Shown one piece after another: positions 26,114 through 34,499 of a stretch of 64,000 bases of DNA. Numbering within the stretch: the first letter of the stretch is position 1; every line of letters begins with the position of its first letter. Origin of the DNA: Nitratiruptor sp. (lineage in GTDB: Bacteria > Campylobacterota > Campylobacteria > Campylobacterales > Nitratiruptoraceae). The notes below the pieces were generated by a model. That model searched no databases. It worked only from the letters and a program-made list of their open reading frames with translations, and had not been told where the DNA came from. Made by a program: the position numbers and the translations under genes. The stretch is taken from NCBI GenBank assembly GCA_009659925.1, contig PUXW01000016.1, positions 1 to 64,000 of the forward strand, written 5' to 3'.

Positions 26114-27789
26114 CAGCGTCCACTCCGAATGTAAGCGAGGATGCTCTCCAGCTCTTTAGGAGAGAGAGGAAAAGCGGGCATGGCGTTGCGCTTGTAGCCC
26201 AGGAGTTTGGAGGTGTGTTCGGGATCGAGGATCTGGGCGATGATCTCATCATCAGAGCGCTTCGCCGCTATCTGGCGCAGTGGAGGACCAAAGGCCATGG
26301 ACTCTTCATGGTGGCATCCCCAACACTTCTCCTGAAAGAGGGCCTGCCCAAAGAGGCGAGGGTAGAAGCGACGATTCTTGTTGACGAAGTTGTATTTTCC
26401 GACGGGGACATTGGCCTTGTAGTCGCGCACCTCCCGGAAAGTATCGCCCCGCCACACCAGTAAATCGCCATCCGGTTCGTAGATACTCAAATAGGCGTAG
26501 CGTCCATCCCCGCTAAACTCAGCATGCAAATAGCGCTTCCCCCGGCGCGGTACGAGGGTCTTGATGGAGTAATTCCCCTTGTCGATGAGCACCAGTTGAT
26601 CACTTCCGTTATCGACCCACAAGTAGCTGGTGGCCGGATGGGTCTTGACGAAGAAGCCATCCCCACCAACATCGACCTCTCGGACCAGCTTCCAGTCGTA
26701 CATCTGCCAGATGGTCACAGAAGAGCTACGCAGATGGGGGGTGGCAAAGTAGAAGTGGCCATCTTTGTACCAGAAGGTGGCACTGAAAAGATGGGGCATC
26801 CCCGGGATGGAGGCGTGAAAGACCTCTTTGAACCCATCCAAGCGATAGACGGCCAGCCGCTTCCCGGACCGGGCTGTGCCGACGAGATACTCCTCGAAGG
26901 GATCGATAAAAAAGTCTTCGATCGGCTGTTCGAGGGGAATCTTTGAAAAGGTGAGCCGCTTCGTGTCGACCAGATAGAGCCACGGTTTGTCCCGTAGGGT
27001 AAAAAGAGCCCTATCCTGAGTGTAGAGCTCGTACAAAGCGCTGATCTTCCCCTCCACTGGAAAGAGCTTTACCGGATCAAGATGCTCTGGATCGAGAACC
27101 ACAACCCTCTTTGGCAAGAGGCATGTGGCAAAGAGGTAGCGACCATCCCGACTCAAAGCGATGTTACGTAAGGCTATGCAGGGGCGAACCTTCGCCTCCA
27201 AGCCTCCCTTGACCAAGGAGTAGCGGCCAACCCACCCATCTCTAGTGGGAATGTAGCATCTCTCTCCCGCGGGGGTAAACTTCAGCCCTCCATGGACATT
27301 GGCAAAGGGGAAACGATCGAGAATGCGCTCATCCTCCATCACCCAGATCCGATCTGCCCCTCGCTCCACGACCATGGTGACATTTTCGATAGATTTGATA
27401 CCAAGTTCCCGCGTGGGCAGGTCGAAGAACTCTTTGGAATTGCGGATTTGCTCCCGATCCCATCGGAGCTGGGTGGCTGGAGTCCGCAAATAGGCGATGA
27501 GTTTGTCGATTTGCTCCTTGGAGAGGAAGTCGAATTTGGGCATGAGGGTCTGGGGCAGGGAGTTGCGGATGATCCCTTCAAGCCGACGGTCGTCGATGCC
27601 TTTTAAAAAAGAGGGAAGCAACGGGGGCGCGCTGACCCCTTCCCGCTCTTTGCCATGGCAAGAGGAGCAATACTTGTAATAGAGGCTGGCCCCACTCTCT
27701 TGAAAACCACTAGCTTCAATCTCATGGATGAGCACTTCTGAAGCAAGGACAGCGGTAGCCAGGAGGCCCATGATGAAGGCACTTCTCAT
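26113..27789 (-). CDS. nirN: NirN-like heme d1 propeller protein with two cytochrome c domains
   Basis: 558 residues from an ATG after GGAGAGGGAAG. Order: signal peptide (~1-17), N-terminal cytochrome c domain (CSSCH at 41-45), d1-type eight-bladed propeller (~150-470), and a second, C-terminal cytochrome c domain (CWGCH at ~489-493). NirN, a paralogue of NirS, oxidises dihydro-heme d1 to heme d1. Known NirN proteins are about 490 residues with one N-terminal heme c, so the extra C-terminal domain is unusual. No separate nirC is seen and this domain may replace it (inference). Confidence 0.85.
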   Translation of the reverse strand: MRSAFIMGLLATAVLASEVLIHEIEASGFQESGASLYYKYCSSCHGKEREGVSAPPLLPSFLKGIDDRRLEGIIRNSLPQTLMPKFDFLSKEQIDKLIAYLRTPATQLRWDREQIRNSKEFFDLPTRELGIKSIENVTMVVERGADRIWVMEDERILDRFPFANVHGGLKFTPAGERCYIPTRDGWVGRYSLVKGGLEAKVRPCIALRNIALSRDGRYLFATCLLPKRVVVLDPEHLDPVKLFPVEGKISALYELYTQDRALFTLRDKPWLYLVDTKRLTFSKIPLEQPIEDFFIDPFEEYLVGTARSGKRLAVYRLDGFKEVFHASIPGMPHLFSATFWYKDGHFYFATPHLRSSSVTIWQMYDWKLVREVDVGGDGFFVKTHPATSYLWVDNGSDQLVLIDKGNYSIKTLVPRRGKRYLHAEFSGDGRYAYLSIYEPDGDLLVWRGDTFREVRDYKANVPVGKYNFVNKNRRFYPRLFGQALFQEKCWGCHHEESMAFGPPLRQIAAKRSDDEIIAQILDPEHTSKLLGYKRNAMPAFPLSPKELESILAYIRSGR

Positions 27790-27866
27790 CTTCCCTCTCC
27801 TTCCGAGCAACGGGGAGTAGGAAGATTGCAAAACTTCCCACTCCTCGCTCCTCAATCATACCATAA

Positions 27867-27888
27867 GCCGGACCCCGAAGGGGCCGGC
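27867..27888 (-). terminator. cUUCGg-capped hairpin between nirS and nirN
   Basis: On the minus strand GCCGG-CCCC-UUC-GGGG-U-CCGGC forms a 9-bp stem with one bulged U and a CUUCGG tetraloop, the most stable loop class. It starts 8 bases after the nirS stop. No U-tract follows, so RNA stabilisation of nirS or partial termination is expected. Confidence 0.65.
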
Positions 27889-27895
27889 ATGGCGA

Positions 27896-29551
27896 TTAAT
27901 AGATATCGTACATCGTGTTGTAGACATTGAATTTTCCGGTGGGGGTGCGGACCCAATCCCCTTCGATCGCCTTTTTCAGCTTGAGGGTGTTGGAGTCGTA
28001 GACCAAGATGGCAGATGGAACCAGCTTGTTCCCCCAGATGCTCACCCAGAACTCGCTTCCATCTTTGTTGAATTCGATGTGGACCGGTCCCCGAGGCTTC
28101 ACCTCGATCATCTTGCCATTTACCTCGACCTTTCGTGGCTTAACATACTTTTCGGGAACCTTGATGGTTTTGACTACCTCGAGCGAATTCTTGTCGATGA
28201 CATAGAGTTGGGTTTGGAGCTTGCGGTCTGGGTTGACTGGGCGATCAGCAATGATGTATTTACAGTTAGGATGGGTCTTGATGAAGAGGTTACCACCGCC
28301 ATCTCCAGGAAGGGTGACGGTCTTGACGATCTTCCAAGCATTGGTCTTGTGGTTTTCAGGATCGGTACCGATGAAGTCGATGTGATGGGATCCGATATGG
28401 CCTGTCGCCCAAAGTGGACCATACTTGGGATGATCGACGTTGGCTCCCCGTCCTGGGTGGGGCTTGATACCGCTAGTAGGAATAATCGCCTCGACCTCAC
28501 CCTCTTTGGTATCGACGGCAACCACCTTGTTTCGGGCGTTGGCGGCAACCAAGAAGTAGCGCTTGCTCAAATCCCATCCACCATCGTGGAGGTAGCGCTC
28601 GGCCATGAGCATATGGATCTTGGGGTTTCGAGGATCGGCGTAGTTGTAGAGCCAGACTTGGCCGGTCTCCTTGACATTGATGACCCACTCGGGTTTGTGG
28701 TGGTTGGCAACGATCGATGCGACCCGGGCCTCCCGAGTGAACTCACCGGTATCATAGGTGTAGCTTGCAGTGGAGACGACCTGGATGGGCTCAAGGGTAT
28801 CCCCTTTGAGGGTGACGATGGAGGGTGGCCAGTAGCATCCAACCACGGCATACTCGTCTTCGTAGCCTTTGGCTTTGGAGGTGTCGATACTGCGAGCATC
28901 GTTACAGACCCGAATCTCGGCGACGTTTTGAGGTTTTTCCATCCACAAGTCGATGACGCTCGCCTTTCCATCCCGTCCGATGGCATACATGTAGCGTCCG
29001 GACTTGGAAGTTCGCAGGATGTGGGTCGCAAATCCAGATGGGACGATGCTCACCAGTTCCTTCGTGTCTCCATCGACGATAGCGACCTTACCCACATCAC
29101 GCAAGACGATGCCAAAGTAGTTTTGCCAGTTGCGATTGGTCTCTGGCTTCTTGGGGCGCTTTTCAGGTGGTACGAGGACCTTCCAACTGCGCTTCATGTC
29201 GGCGATAGACTTTTCTGGGGGAGCGACAGGAGGAAGCTGGATGAACTTGGCCATCAGCTCTACCTCCTCTTTGCTCAACTCTCCACTGGCACCCCAATCG
29301 GGCATACCGCCTGGCGTTCCGTTGAAAATAATGTACTCTAGAGTTTCGGTTCCCATGGCCCGAGTCTTTTCGGGAAGCAGACTGGGACCCAAAGCTCCCT
29401 TTCGCAACATTCCATGACACCCGGCACAGCGATCGAAGTAGATCTGGGTCGCCTTCTTCATCTCTTCGGGGGAGAGTTTGATATCATCTGCCGCGAAGGC
29501 ACTACCCATCAGCCCGAGAGCCACAACCGCGCTAAGACCTACCTTGAGCAT
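27896..29551 (-). CDS. nirS: Cytochrome cd1 nitrite reductase NirS
   Basis: Reduces nitrite to NO in the periplasm. 551 residues: signal peptide ending AFA (~1-20), heme c domain with CAGCHG (~42-47), and an eight-bladed d1 propeller with conserved segments NYFGIVLRD, SGFATHILR and ATGHIGSHH, the latter containing two likely active-site His. Length and motifs fit the family. The RBS is AAGGAG. Hairpins flank it on both sides. Co-transcribed with norCB upstream and heme d1 genes downstream. Confidence 0.97.
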   Translation of the reverse strand: MLKVGLSAVVALGLMGSAFAADDIKLSPEEMKKATQIYFDRCAGCHGMLRKGALGPSLLPEKTRAMGTETLEYIIFNGTPGGMPDWGASGELSKEEVELMAKFIQLPPVAPPEKSIADMKRSWKVLVPPEKRPKKPETNRNWQNYFGIVLRDVGKVAIVDGDTKELVSIVPSGFATHILRTSKSGRYMYAIGRDGKASVIDLWMEKPQNVAEIRVCNDARSIDTSKAKGYEDEYAVVGCYWPPSIVTLKGDTLEPIQVVSTASYTYDTGEFTREARVASIVANHHKPEWVINVKETGQVWLYNYADPRNPKIHMLMAERYLHDGGWDLSKRYFLVAANARNKVVAVDTKEGEVEAIIPTSGIKPHPGRGANVDHPKYGPLWATGHIGSHHIDFIGTDPENHKTNAWKIVKTVTLPGDGGGNLFIKTHPNCKYIIADRPVNPDRKLQTQLYVIDKNSLEVVKTIKVPEKYVKPRKVEVNGKMIEVKPRGPVHIEFNKDGSEFWVSIWGNKLVPSAILVYDSNTLKLKKAIEGDWVRTPTGKFNVYNTMYDIY

Positions 29552-29569
29552 CCTTCACTCCTTCTTGTA

Positions 29570-29594
29570 AGATTGGGTCCCCTCCCCCCAATCT
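29570..29594 (-). other. Hairpin in the leader between the 54-aa gene and nirS
   Basis: AGATTGGG and CCCAATCT form an 8-bp stem with a 9-base loop, ending about 18 bases before the nirS ATG and just upstream of its RBS. It may protect the 5' end of a processed nirS message. Confidence 0.45.
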
Positions 29595-29600
29595 CAAGAG

Positions 29601-29765
29601 CTACTCGTTTGGAATATCACCCCGTTCCAAACGCTTCTTCTCATCGAAATAGATCCAAATCATCGGTAAAACGATTAAGGTATGCAAAAAGATGGTCAAT
29701 GTCATTGGCCCCTGGTTGAGGTAGGACCAGAAGCTACAGACCACATCTCGGCATGGCTCAAACAT
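29601..29765 (-). CDS. Unannotated 54-aa single-TM protein between norB and nirS
   Basis: The minus strand has an ATG (29763-29765) preceded by AAAGGAGTGGG, an excellent ribosome site, and a frame of 54 codons ending in TAG. Residues ~20-39 (starting GPMTLTIFL) form one hydrophobic helix. The N-terminus has two Cys (PCRDVVCSFW) and the C-terminus is charged (FDEKKRLERGD). Position between norB and nirS suggests a small subunit or assembly factor of either enzyme. Size and topology recall CcoQ-like small subunits, without detectable motif identity. Not recognised by name. Confidence 0.7.
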   Translation of the reverse strand: MFEPCRDVVCSFWSYLNQGPMTLTIFLHTLIVLPMIWIYFDEKKRLERGDIPNE

Positions 29766-29804
29766 TCCCACTCCTTTCAATCTTACTTATTTTTTCATTA
29801 ACAA

Positions 29805-29819
29805 CCGCTTATGAAGCGG
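29805..29819 (-). terminator. Hairpin after norB
   Basis: On the minus strand CCGCTT-CAT-AAGCGG is followed by TTGTTAATGAAAAAA. It lies 9 bases after the norB stop, next to a further 10-base palindrome GGGCTAGCCC (29819-29828). A weak terminator or processing site is likely. Confidence 0.5.
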
Positions 29820-29828
29820 GGCTAGCCC

Positions 29829-31253
29829 TTAGGCTGCCGCCGCTGCTGTTTCTCCCTCTTCGACTGGTTGATGTTTGGGACAAGTGATCAGGTCATAAAC
29901 GAGGAATCCATATCCAACAATAACCGCCAATCCAGTCACCAGTCGCCAGCCAATTCCTTGGAGGAACCACATATTGGATTGAGCTGCGAAATAGCCTTCC
30001 CAGGTGGCTCCATGCATTCCCCGCTCAACCATAGTCTGGGTATAGGCGGCAACAGTCAAGGAGACGGTCATCAGGAGAACCCCTACACTGATGAGGCTAA
30101 TGGCCCACCAGCCGGCTTTGGTCATCTTGAGTCGCTCCAAGCCAGCCTTTCCTTGGACGGCAATGTACATGGCACTAATCATGATGGCCACATAGGCACC
30201 GTAGAAGGCCAGGTGTCCATGGGCTGCAGGCCACTGGGTTCCGTGGGTGTAGAGGTTGATTTGAGGCAAGGTATGCATAAATCCCCAAACCCCTGCACCC
30301 AGGAAGTTTCCAAAGGTCTCAACGGTCAACCAGGCAAAGGCTGGAACGTTTTTGATCTCGTTTCCTTTTCCTCGCTCTTTCCCCCAGTCATAGAGGACAT
30401 GGACAAAAAGACCGATCAAAGGCACTGGCTCGAGGGCGCTAAAGAGAGCTCCGATCTCCCACCAATATTCGGGAGTCCCGATCCAGAAGTAGTGGTGGCC
30501 AAGCCCCAGAATCCCAGAACCAAACATCATGGCCACCTCGATCCAGAGCCACATCTCCACTACTTTGCGGTTAGCGTTCAAGGTCTTGATGAGGATGTAA
30601 CCTCCAACCGCAGCGACATAGACCTCCCAAGTCGCCTCAACCCACAAATGGACGACCCACCACCACCAATACTGGTCGACGGCGATGTTGTCGGTATAGA
30701 ACATACCTGCCAGATAGAGACCTGCCAGGGCGATAAGGTCGGCCATGAGAACGGTCAAGATTCCGGTCTGGCGTCCCCGCATGACGGTGGCATAGACATT
30801 GTAGAGGAAGACCAAGACCACGGCGACGATACCAATGTCGGCCCAGCGTGGTGCCTCAATATACTCTCGTCCCTCGGTAATGAACCAGATGGTACTCTCT
30901 TTTCCTGGCCCAACTTGGACGAAGAGGTAGACCAGCACTACTACGGCCACCGCCGCCGTGAGGATGTAAAAGGCGATGTTGGCCAGCTTGATCCCGACCA
31001 CCTCGATTCCAGCCTCATCCGGCAAGAGCCAGTAGACCGCCCCAATCATCGCATAGAGCAGCCACACCACCAACGCGTTGATGTGGAGCATCCGGGCAAT
31101 GGAAAAGTCGAGGGTATTGAAGAGAAAATCTGGATAAAGATACTGGATCGCCGCTACGAGCCCAAAGAGCAACTGGGCACCGAAGAGAATGATCGCCACA
31201 GTGAAGTACTTGATCGCCAGCTCTTGAGACTGGTAGAGTTTATTTCCTTGCAT
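29829..31253 (-). CDS. norB: Nitric oxide reductase catalytic subunit NorB
   Basis: Reduces NO to N2O. 474 residues from an ATG after AAAGGAGCTGTCG inside the end of norC (14-base overlap). About 12 membrane helices; conserved elements include RMLHINALVVWLLY, HLWVEATWEVY with the glutamate-rich non-heme iron region, and HGHLAFYGAYVA near the heme ligands. The short N-terminus without the quinol-oxidising extension makes it cNOR, consistent with norC next to it. The C-terminus is an Ala run. Confidence 0.95.
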   Translation of the reverse strand: MQGNKLYQSQELAIKYFTVAIILFGAQLLFGLVAAIQYLYPDFLFNTLDFSIARMLHINALVVWLLYAMIGAVYWLLPDEAGIEVVGIKLANIAFYILTAAVAVVVLVYLFVQVGPGKESTIWFITEGREYIEAPRWADIGIVAVVLVFLYNVYATVMRGRQTGILTVLMADLIALAGLYLAGMFYTDNIAVDQYWWWWVVHLWVEATWEVYVAAVGGYILIKTLNANRKVVEMWLWIEVAMMFGSGILGLGHHYFWIGTPEYWWEIGALFSALEPVPLIGLFVHVLYDWGKERGKGNEIKNVPAFAWLTVETFGNFLGAGVWGFMHTLPQINLYTHGTQWPAAHGHLAFYGAYVAIMISAMYIAVQGKAGLERLKMTKAGWWAISLISVGVLLMTVSLTVAAYTQTMVERGMHGATWEGYFAAQSNMWFLQGIGWRLVTGLAVIVGYGFLVYDLITCPKHQPVEEGETAAAAA

Positions 31254-31929
31254 CGACAGCTCCTTTGATCTTGCCGAAGTTTCGTGGGAATCCATTGGTA
31301 TCGATGGCTGACATGAACTTCAAGTAAGCGACGACAGCTTTCGCCTCCTCTTCGGTAATGCCGAGATTGGGCATCTTGCGCTCATGCATTGCCATCTTGG
31401 GAGGATCTTGCAAGAAGGCGGCCATTGCATACTCCTTGCCGTTGAAGGCTGGAGCCAGAGTCTCCCAAGTTGGATCGAGCCATGCCTTGGTCAAGTCGGG
31501 AGCGTAGTAGGCCCCATTTCCAAGGAGGGTGTGGCAATCCATGCAGTTTTTGGCCTGGATCGTGAGTTTTCCCTTGTGGATGAGGGCCCGTGCCTCCTCT
31601 TCGGTGTAGTCATCCCGACCGAAGAACTTCTCCTTCTTTTCGTAGGCACTCTTAATACCCCCCTCCTTGCGCTGCATCTCTCCGCCGATAATGGGAATCT
31701 CATGACCGCGGTAAGGGTCAAGCTTGTACTCTATGGTATAATTGATCACCAGTGGAGATGGGATACGTTTGTCGATCTTCTTGGCGATATCTTCGGCCGT
31801 TCCCATCTTCATCTGGGCCATAGAGTCGAAGGTCAACAAGATCAAGAGCACACTGGCAACCCCGGTGATCCAGGTCGCCGACCTACGCCAGAATCTGTTG
31901 GATGTCCACACAGATACCTTCTGCGCCAT
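31240..31929 (-). CDS. norC: Nitric oxide reductase cytochrome c subunit NorC
   Basis: 229 residues with one N-terminal membrane anchor (~18-36) and a periplasmic heme c domain with CMDCHTLLGNGAYYAPDL, a typical NorC signature. It accepts electrons from periplasmic cytochromes and passes them to NorB. It is longer than common NorC (about 150 residues) because of an insertion of about 70 residues before the heme motif. The RBS is AAAGGAGGAGA. Confidence 0.95.
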   Translation of the reverse strand: MAQKVSVWTSNRFWRRSATWITGVASVLLILLTFDSMAQMKMGTAEDIAKKIDKRIPSPLVINYTIEYKLDPYRGHEIPIIGGEMQRKEGGIKSAYEKKEKFFGRDDYTEEEARALIHKGKLTIQAKNCMDCHTLLGNGAYYAPDLTKAWLDPTWETLAPAFNGKEYAMAAFLQDPPKMAMHERKMPNLGITEEEAKAVVAYLKFMSAIDTNGFPRNFGKIKGAVDARK

Positions 31930-31940
31930 CTCTCCTCCTT

Positions 31941-32276
31941 TTATTGAGATTCACTGGGTTTGCGTTCGAAGCGCTCGTGGAGCCGATCCACCAAAAAGTA
32001 GACGATATGGGGGAAGATGAGATAGCCCACCATCGCCCCGATCAAGACTTTCTGGGTGTAGGGTTCGACCCGGAGAAGCTCCCCGAGATAGAACATCAAC
32101 CCTACAAGCACCAGCCACGATCCATAAGCTGCTACCATGAAGGCCCGTTTGAGCAGTTTCAACTTGACCAGGGTAAAAAACCCGGCATAGGCCATCCCAA
32201 AGAGGATGATCAAGGCCGAAACGACGAAGATCGCTAGAAAGTCGCTGGATGGAATGTCGGGCATATAGTATTCCAT
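31941..32276 (-). CDS. Three-TM hypothetical protein heading the nor-nir operon
   Basis: 111 residues with three hydrophobic helices (~12-35, 45-68, 78-98) and a basic C-terminus. It is the first gene downstream of the box at 32334 and sits 11 bases before norC. The role is unknown; position suggests an accessory or assembly factor for NO reductase, comparable in place but not in sequence to NorE/NorF-type proteins. Confidence 0.75.
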   Translation of the reverse strand: MEYYMPDIPSSDFLAIFVVSALIILFGMAYAGFFTLVKLKLLKRAFMVAAYGSWLVLVGLMFYLGELLRVEPYTQKVLIGAMVGYLIFPHIVYFLVDRLHERFERKPSESQ

Positions 32277-32333
32277 CAGCCCCCCTTAACGACTTTTTCA
32301 CGATTAGTTTAATACTAAATGAAAAAAATAGCT

Positions 32334-32347
32334 TTGATATAGGTCAA
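32334..32347 (-). promoter_or_regulatory. FNR-type box for the nor-nir operon
   Basis: TTGATATAGGTCAA (TTGAT-N4-GTCAA, one mismatch), centre 32340.5. On the minus strand TAAACT (32306-32311) ends 34.5 bp from the centre, the position of a class II activated promoter. The first gene starts 30 bases further. The plus-strand regulator gene has no -10-like hexamer at the matching distance on its side. Confidence 0.72.
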
Positions 32348-32472
32348 AAATGGTTTTCAATCTTCTTCTGGCAAAATTAAAAATTTTTCTAGAAAAAAAG
32401 CTTATCCATTTAACTTGTGGTACAATTACCCAAAGTCGTGATTGTGCGACCACCAGACAAGCAAGGGAGTGG

Positions 32473-33111
32473 ATGGAGCGACTCAAATCCTTTTATATGT
32501 TCAAGAACCTTTCCGATGACCAGTTCCAACGGCTCAAATCGATTTCCAAAGTAAAAGAGTATAAGAAAGGAAACATTCTCTTCTACGAGGGGGATCGGCC
32601 CGAACACCTCATCGTCCTAACGGAAGGGATCTTGCAAATTTACAAGAGCGACCCTAAGGGGAACAAAATTATCCTTCACTCCTTCTTCCAGCCCAGTCTC
32701 ATCGCCGAAATCGCCAACTTCGAGAGAATGCGCTATCCGGCCACTGCCGAATTTCTTACCGACGGAAAAGTAGTCCTCATCGACTACGATATCTTTGAAA
32801 AGGAGTTCCTCAAGAATCCTGAAGTTGCCTTCACCATCATCAAATCCCTCTCAGATAAGGTTCGCCTTCTCGAAAATGTGATCACCTACGACATCGTCCT
32901 CTCATCCACTGGACGGGTTGCCAAATTCATCTACGACCATGAAGAGGACTTCCTTACCTTGAAAAAGAGCGAGATCGCCTCCATCATGAACATCACTCCG
33001 GAGACCCTCTCACGCATCATCTCTAAGTTCAAGAAGTTGGGACTCTTGGTTAAAGAGGGAAGTGGGTACAAAGTGGTGGATCGGGAGGGGTTGAAATCCT
33101 TCTTTGAATAG
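32473..33111 (+). CDS. CRP/FNR-family regulator without cysteines (DNR/NssR-like)
   Basis: 212 residues from an ATG after AGGGAGTGG; a longer frame opening at 32350 starts in AT-rich non-coding sequence. N-terminal cyclic-nucleotide-type beta barrel (~15-120), long dimer helix, C-terminal winged helix (~160-212) with recognition helix TPETLSRIISKF. The E-x-x-S-R pattern is that of FNR, which reads TTGAT half-sites. There is no Cys at all, so it cannot hold the FNR [4Fe-4S] cluster and more likely senses NO or another signal, as DNR/NNR/NssR do. It is the prime candidate for binding the boxes in this window. Confidence 0.9.
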   Translation: MERLKSFYMFKNLSDDQFQRLKSISKVKEYKKGNILFYEGDRPEHLIVLTEGILQIYKSDPKGNKIILHSFFQPSLIAEIANFERMRYPATAEFLTDGKVVLIDYDIFEKEFLKNPEVAFTIIKSLSDKVRLLENVITYDIVLSSTGRVAKFIYDHEEDFLTLKKSEIASIMNITPETLSRIISKFKKLGLLVKEGSGYKVVDREGLKSFFE

Positions 33112-33145
33112 GCAGCGCAAAGGAGACTGGCGGACTTTGCGCTGC
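33112..33145 (+). terminator. Terminator-like hairpin after the regulator gene
   Basis: GCAGCGCAAAG and CTTTGCGCTGC form a perfect 11-bp stem with a 12-base loop, directly at the regulator stop. TTACT follows. Confidence 0.6.
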
Positions 33146-33154
33146 TTACTCAAA

Positions 33155-33171
33155 CCTCCCCATAGGGGAGG
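33155..33171 (-). terminator. Terminator-like hairpin after the barrel gene
   Basis: CCTCCCC-N3-GGGGAGG is a perfect 7-bp stem with a 3-base loop, followed on the minus strand by TTTG. It lies 7 bases after the stop of the gene at 33179. Confidence 0.55.
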
Positions 33172-33178
33172 AGGAAAA

Positions 33179-34402
33179 CTACATACTCGCTGAGAATTTG
33201 TAATCGAGCTGGAGCCAATACTTGGTGACGTCGTGGGTCCACAACGGTGCTCCAGGGGTATCGGCGTCGCTGCTGTATCGGGCGTATTTGAGGAGGAGTC
33301 CCAGTCCCTTGTCGATCTTGTACTTGTAGACCGCGTCAAACTCCTTCCCATAATCGATACTTCCAGCATCGCTTTCAAATTTGTGGTAGATACCGATCAA
33401 TTTTCCATACTCCCCAAAGTTGTAGCCCAACTTGAAGGAGAGATCTTTCAGACCGGCATCTGGCGTCTTCTTCAAGAAGACATCGGCCCATCCGTTGAAT
33501 TTATGGAGCGTTGCCAATGGAGTATAGAATGCACTTGCTCCATCCCCTTTTTCACCCAGAACTTCGTAGCCGACCCCTGCAATAAGCCCTTGATAGCCAA
33601 GACCCAAGTTGACATTGTAATACTCGGCATCTTGCTCCAAATCGCTGGTCTTGTCCTCAAGACTTGGATCCATCTGTTTGGCATACTCAGCGGCATAGGT
33701 GAGCTTCGCATCTCCCAATCCAAGCTTTCCTGTCAGCCGGACCCCAACATGATCGGCGAAATCTTCGATCAAATAGCCATAGACCGTGAGCTTGAGCTCT
33801 GGCATGAAGGTATAGGCTCCATGGAGCAGGACAGAGCCGGTGCTCACACTCTTATCAATGACCTTATGGACCCTGGTTACATAGGCACCCAAGAGGTTCA
33901 AGTGTTCCAGGCCGTTGAAAATGAGGGCGTAGAGATCGTAGGTCTGGGGCATTTGTCTCCAACCAACATTCCCGATGAAACGGGCATTGTCCAAGATCAC
34001 CATCTCCCGTCCAGCCACGGCGGTAAATCCATTGGAACTGAACTTCACATTGGCCTGGGTCACCCGGGTCTGGGAGGGATCGGCAATTGGATCATATCCC
34101 GCTCGCTCTGGAGCATACTTGTCGACCCAACTGAAGTTGGCTACATTGATGGCCTGCAACTCGGCTCCCAGTCCCTCGACACCAAAGAGTTGGGCATTGA
34201 GTCCAAGAGCGGTTCGAACGGTAAAGCCCTTTGCCTTTTTGGTTGGGTTGTCTTTGACGTTGGCATACTCGTAGCGAGGTCGAATCTCGAGGTTGACCTT
34301 GGGATTGGAGATAATGTTTTCCAGCGCTCCTGCACTTGCACTGCTTCCAATGCTAGCTGCCAAGACGAGTGCTGATGCTAGACTTAGACCAACTCTTTTC
34401 AT
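33179..34402 (-). CDS. Outer-membrane porin-like beta-barrel protein
   Basis: 407 residues with a signal peptide (~1-24, cleavage near ASA) and alternating polar/aromatic strands through the whole length, as in Campylobacterota porins. The last residue is Met rather than the usual Phe (FSASM), with LDYKF close to the end as the likely sorting signal. The RBS is AAAGGAGAGACG. The FNR-type box upstream puts it under anaerobic/denitrification control, so passage of nitrate or nitrite is a reasonable but unproven role. Confidence 0.78.
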   Translation of the reverse strand: MKRVGLSLASALVLAASIGSSASAGALENIISNPKVNLEIRPRYEYANVKDNPTKKAKGFTVRTALGLNAQLFGVEGLGAELQAINVANFSWVDKYAPERAGYDPIADPSQTRVTQANVKFSSNGFTAVAGREMVILDNARFIGNVGWRQMPQTYDLYALIFNGLEHLNLLGAYVTRVHKVIDKSVSTGSVLLHGAYTFMPELKLTVYGYLIEDFADHVGVRLTGKLGLGDAKLTYAAEYAKQMDPSLEDKTSDLEQDAEYYNVNLGLGYQGLIAGVGYEVLGEKGDGASAFYTPLATLHKFNGWADVFLKKTPDAGLKDLSFKLGYNFGEYGKLIGIYHKFESDAGSIDYGKEFDAVYKYKIDKGLGLLLKYARYSSDADTPGAPLWTHDVTKYWLQLDYKFSASM

Positions 34403-34485
34403 CGTCTCTCCTTTTAAAGATTGGCCGTTAACTTTTGGTTAACGATGCTTTCTAAGAATAATATAACAATTCCTGGGTTTTCAAA

Positions 34486-34499
34486 TTGATTTAAATCAA
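34486..34499 (-). promoter_or_regulatory. Perfect FNR-type box for the barrel gene
   Basis: TTGATTTAAATCAA is a perfect palindrome centred at 34492.5. On the minus strand TATTAT (34458-34463) ends 34.5 bp from the centre. The box overlaps the stop codon of the PAS gene. Another inverted pair, GTTAAC-N5-GTTAAC, lies at about 34435-34451 near the expected transcript start. Confidence 0.78.

Noticed and set aside
34435-34451. GTTAAC-N5-GTTAAC as an NssR-type operator
   Set aside because: Spacing is one base longer than the 5-4-5 pattern and the position is at the predicted transcript start; kept only as a remark with the barrel promoter.
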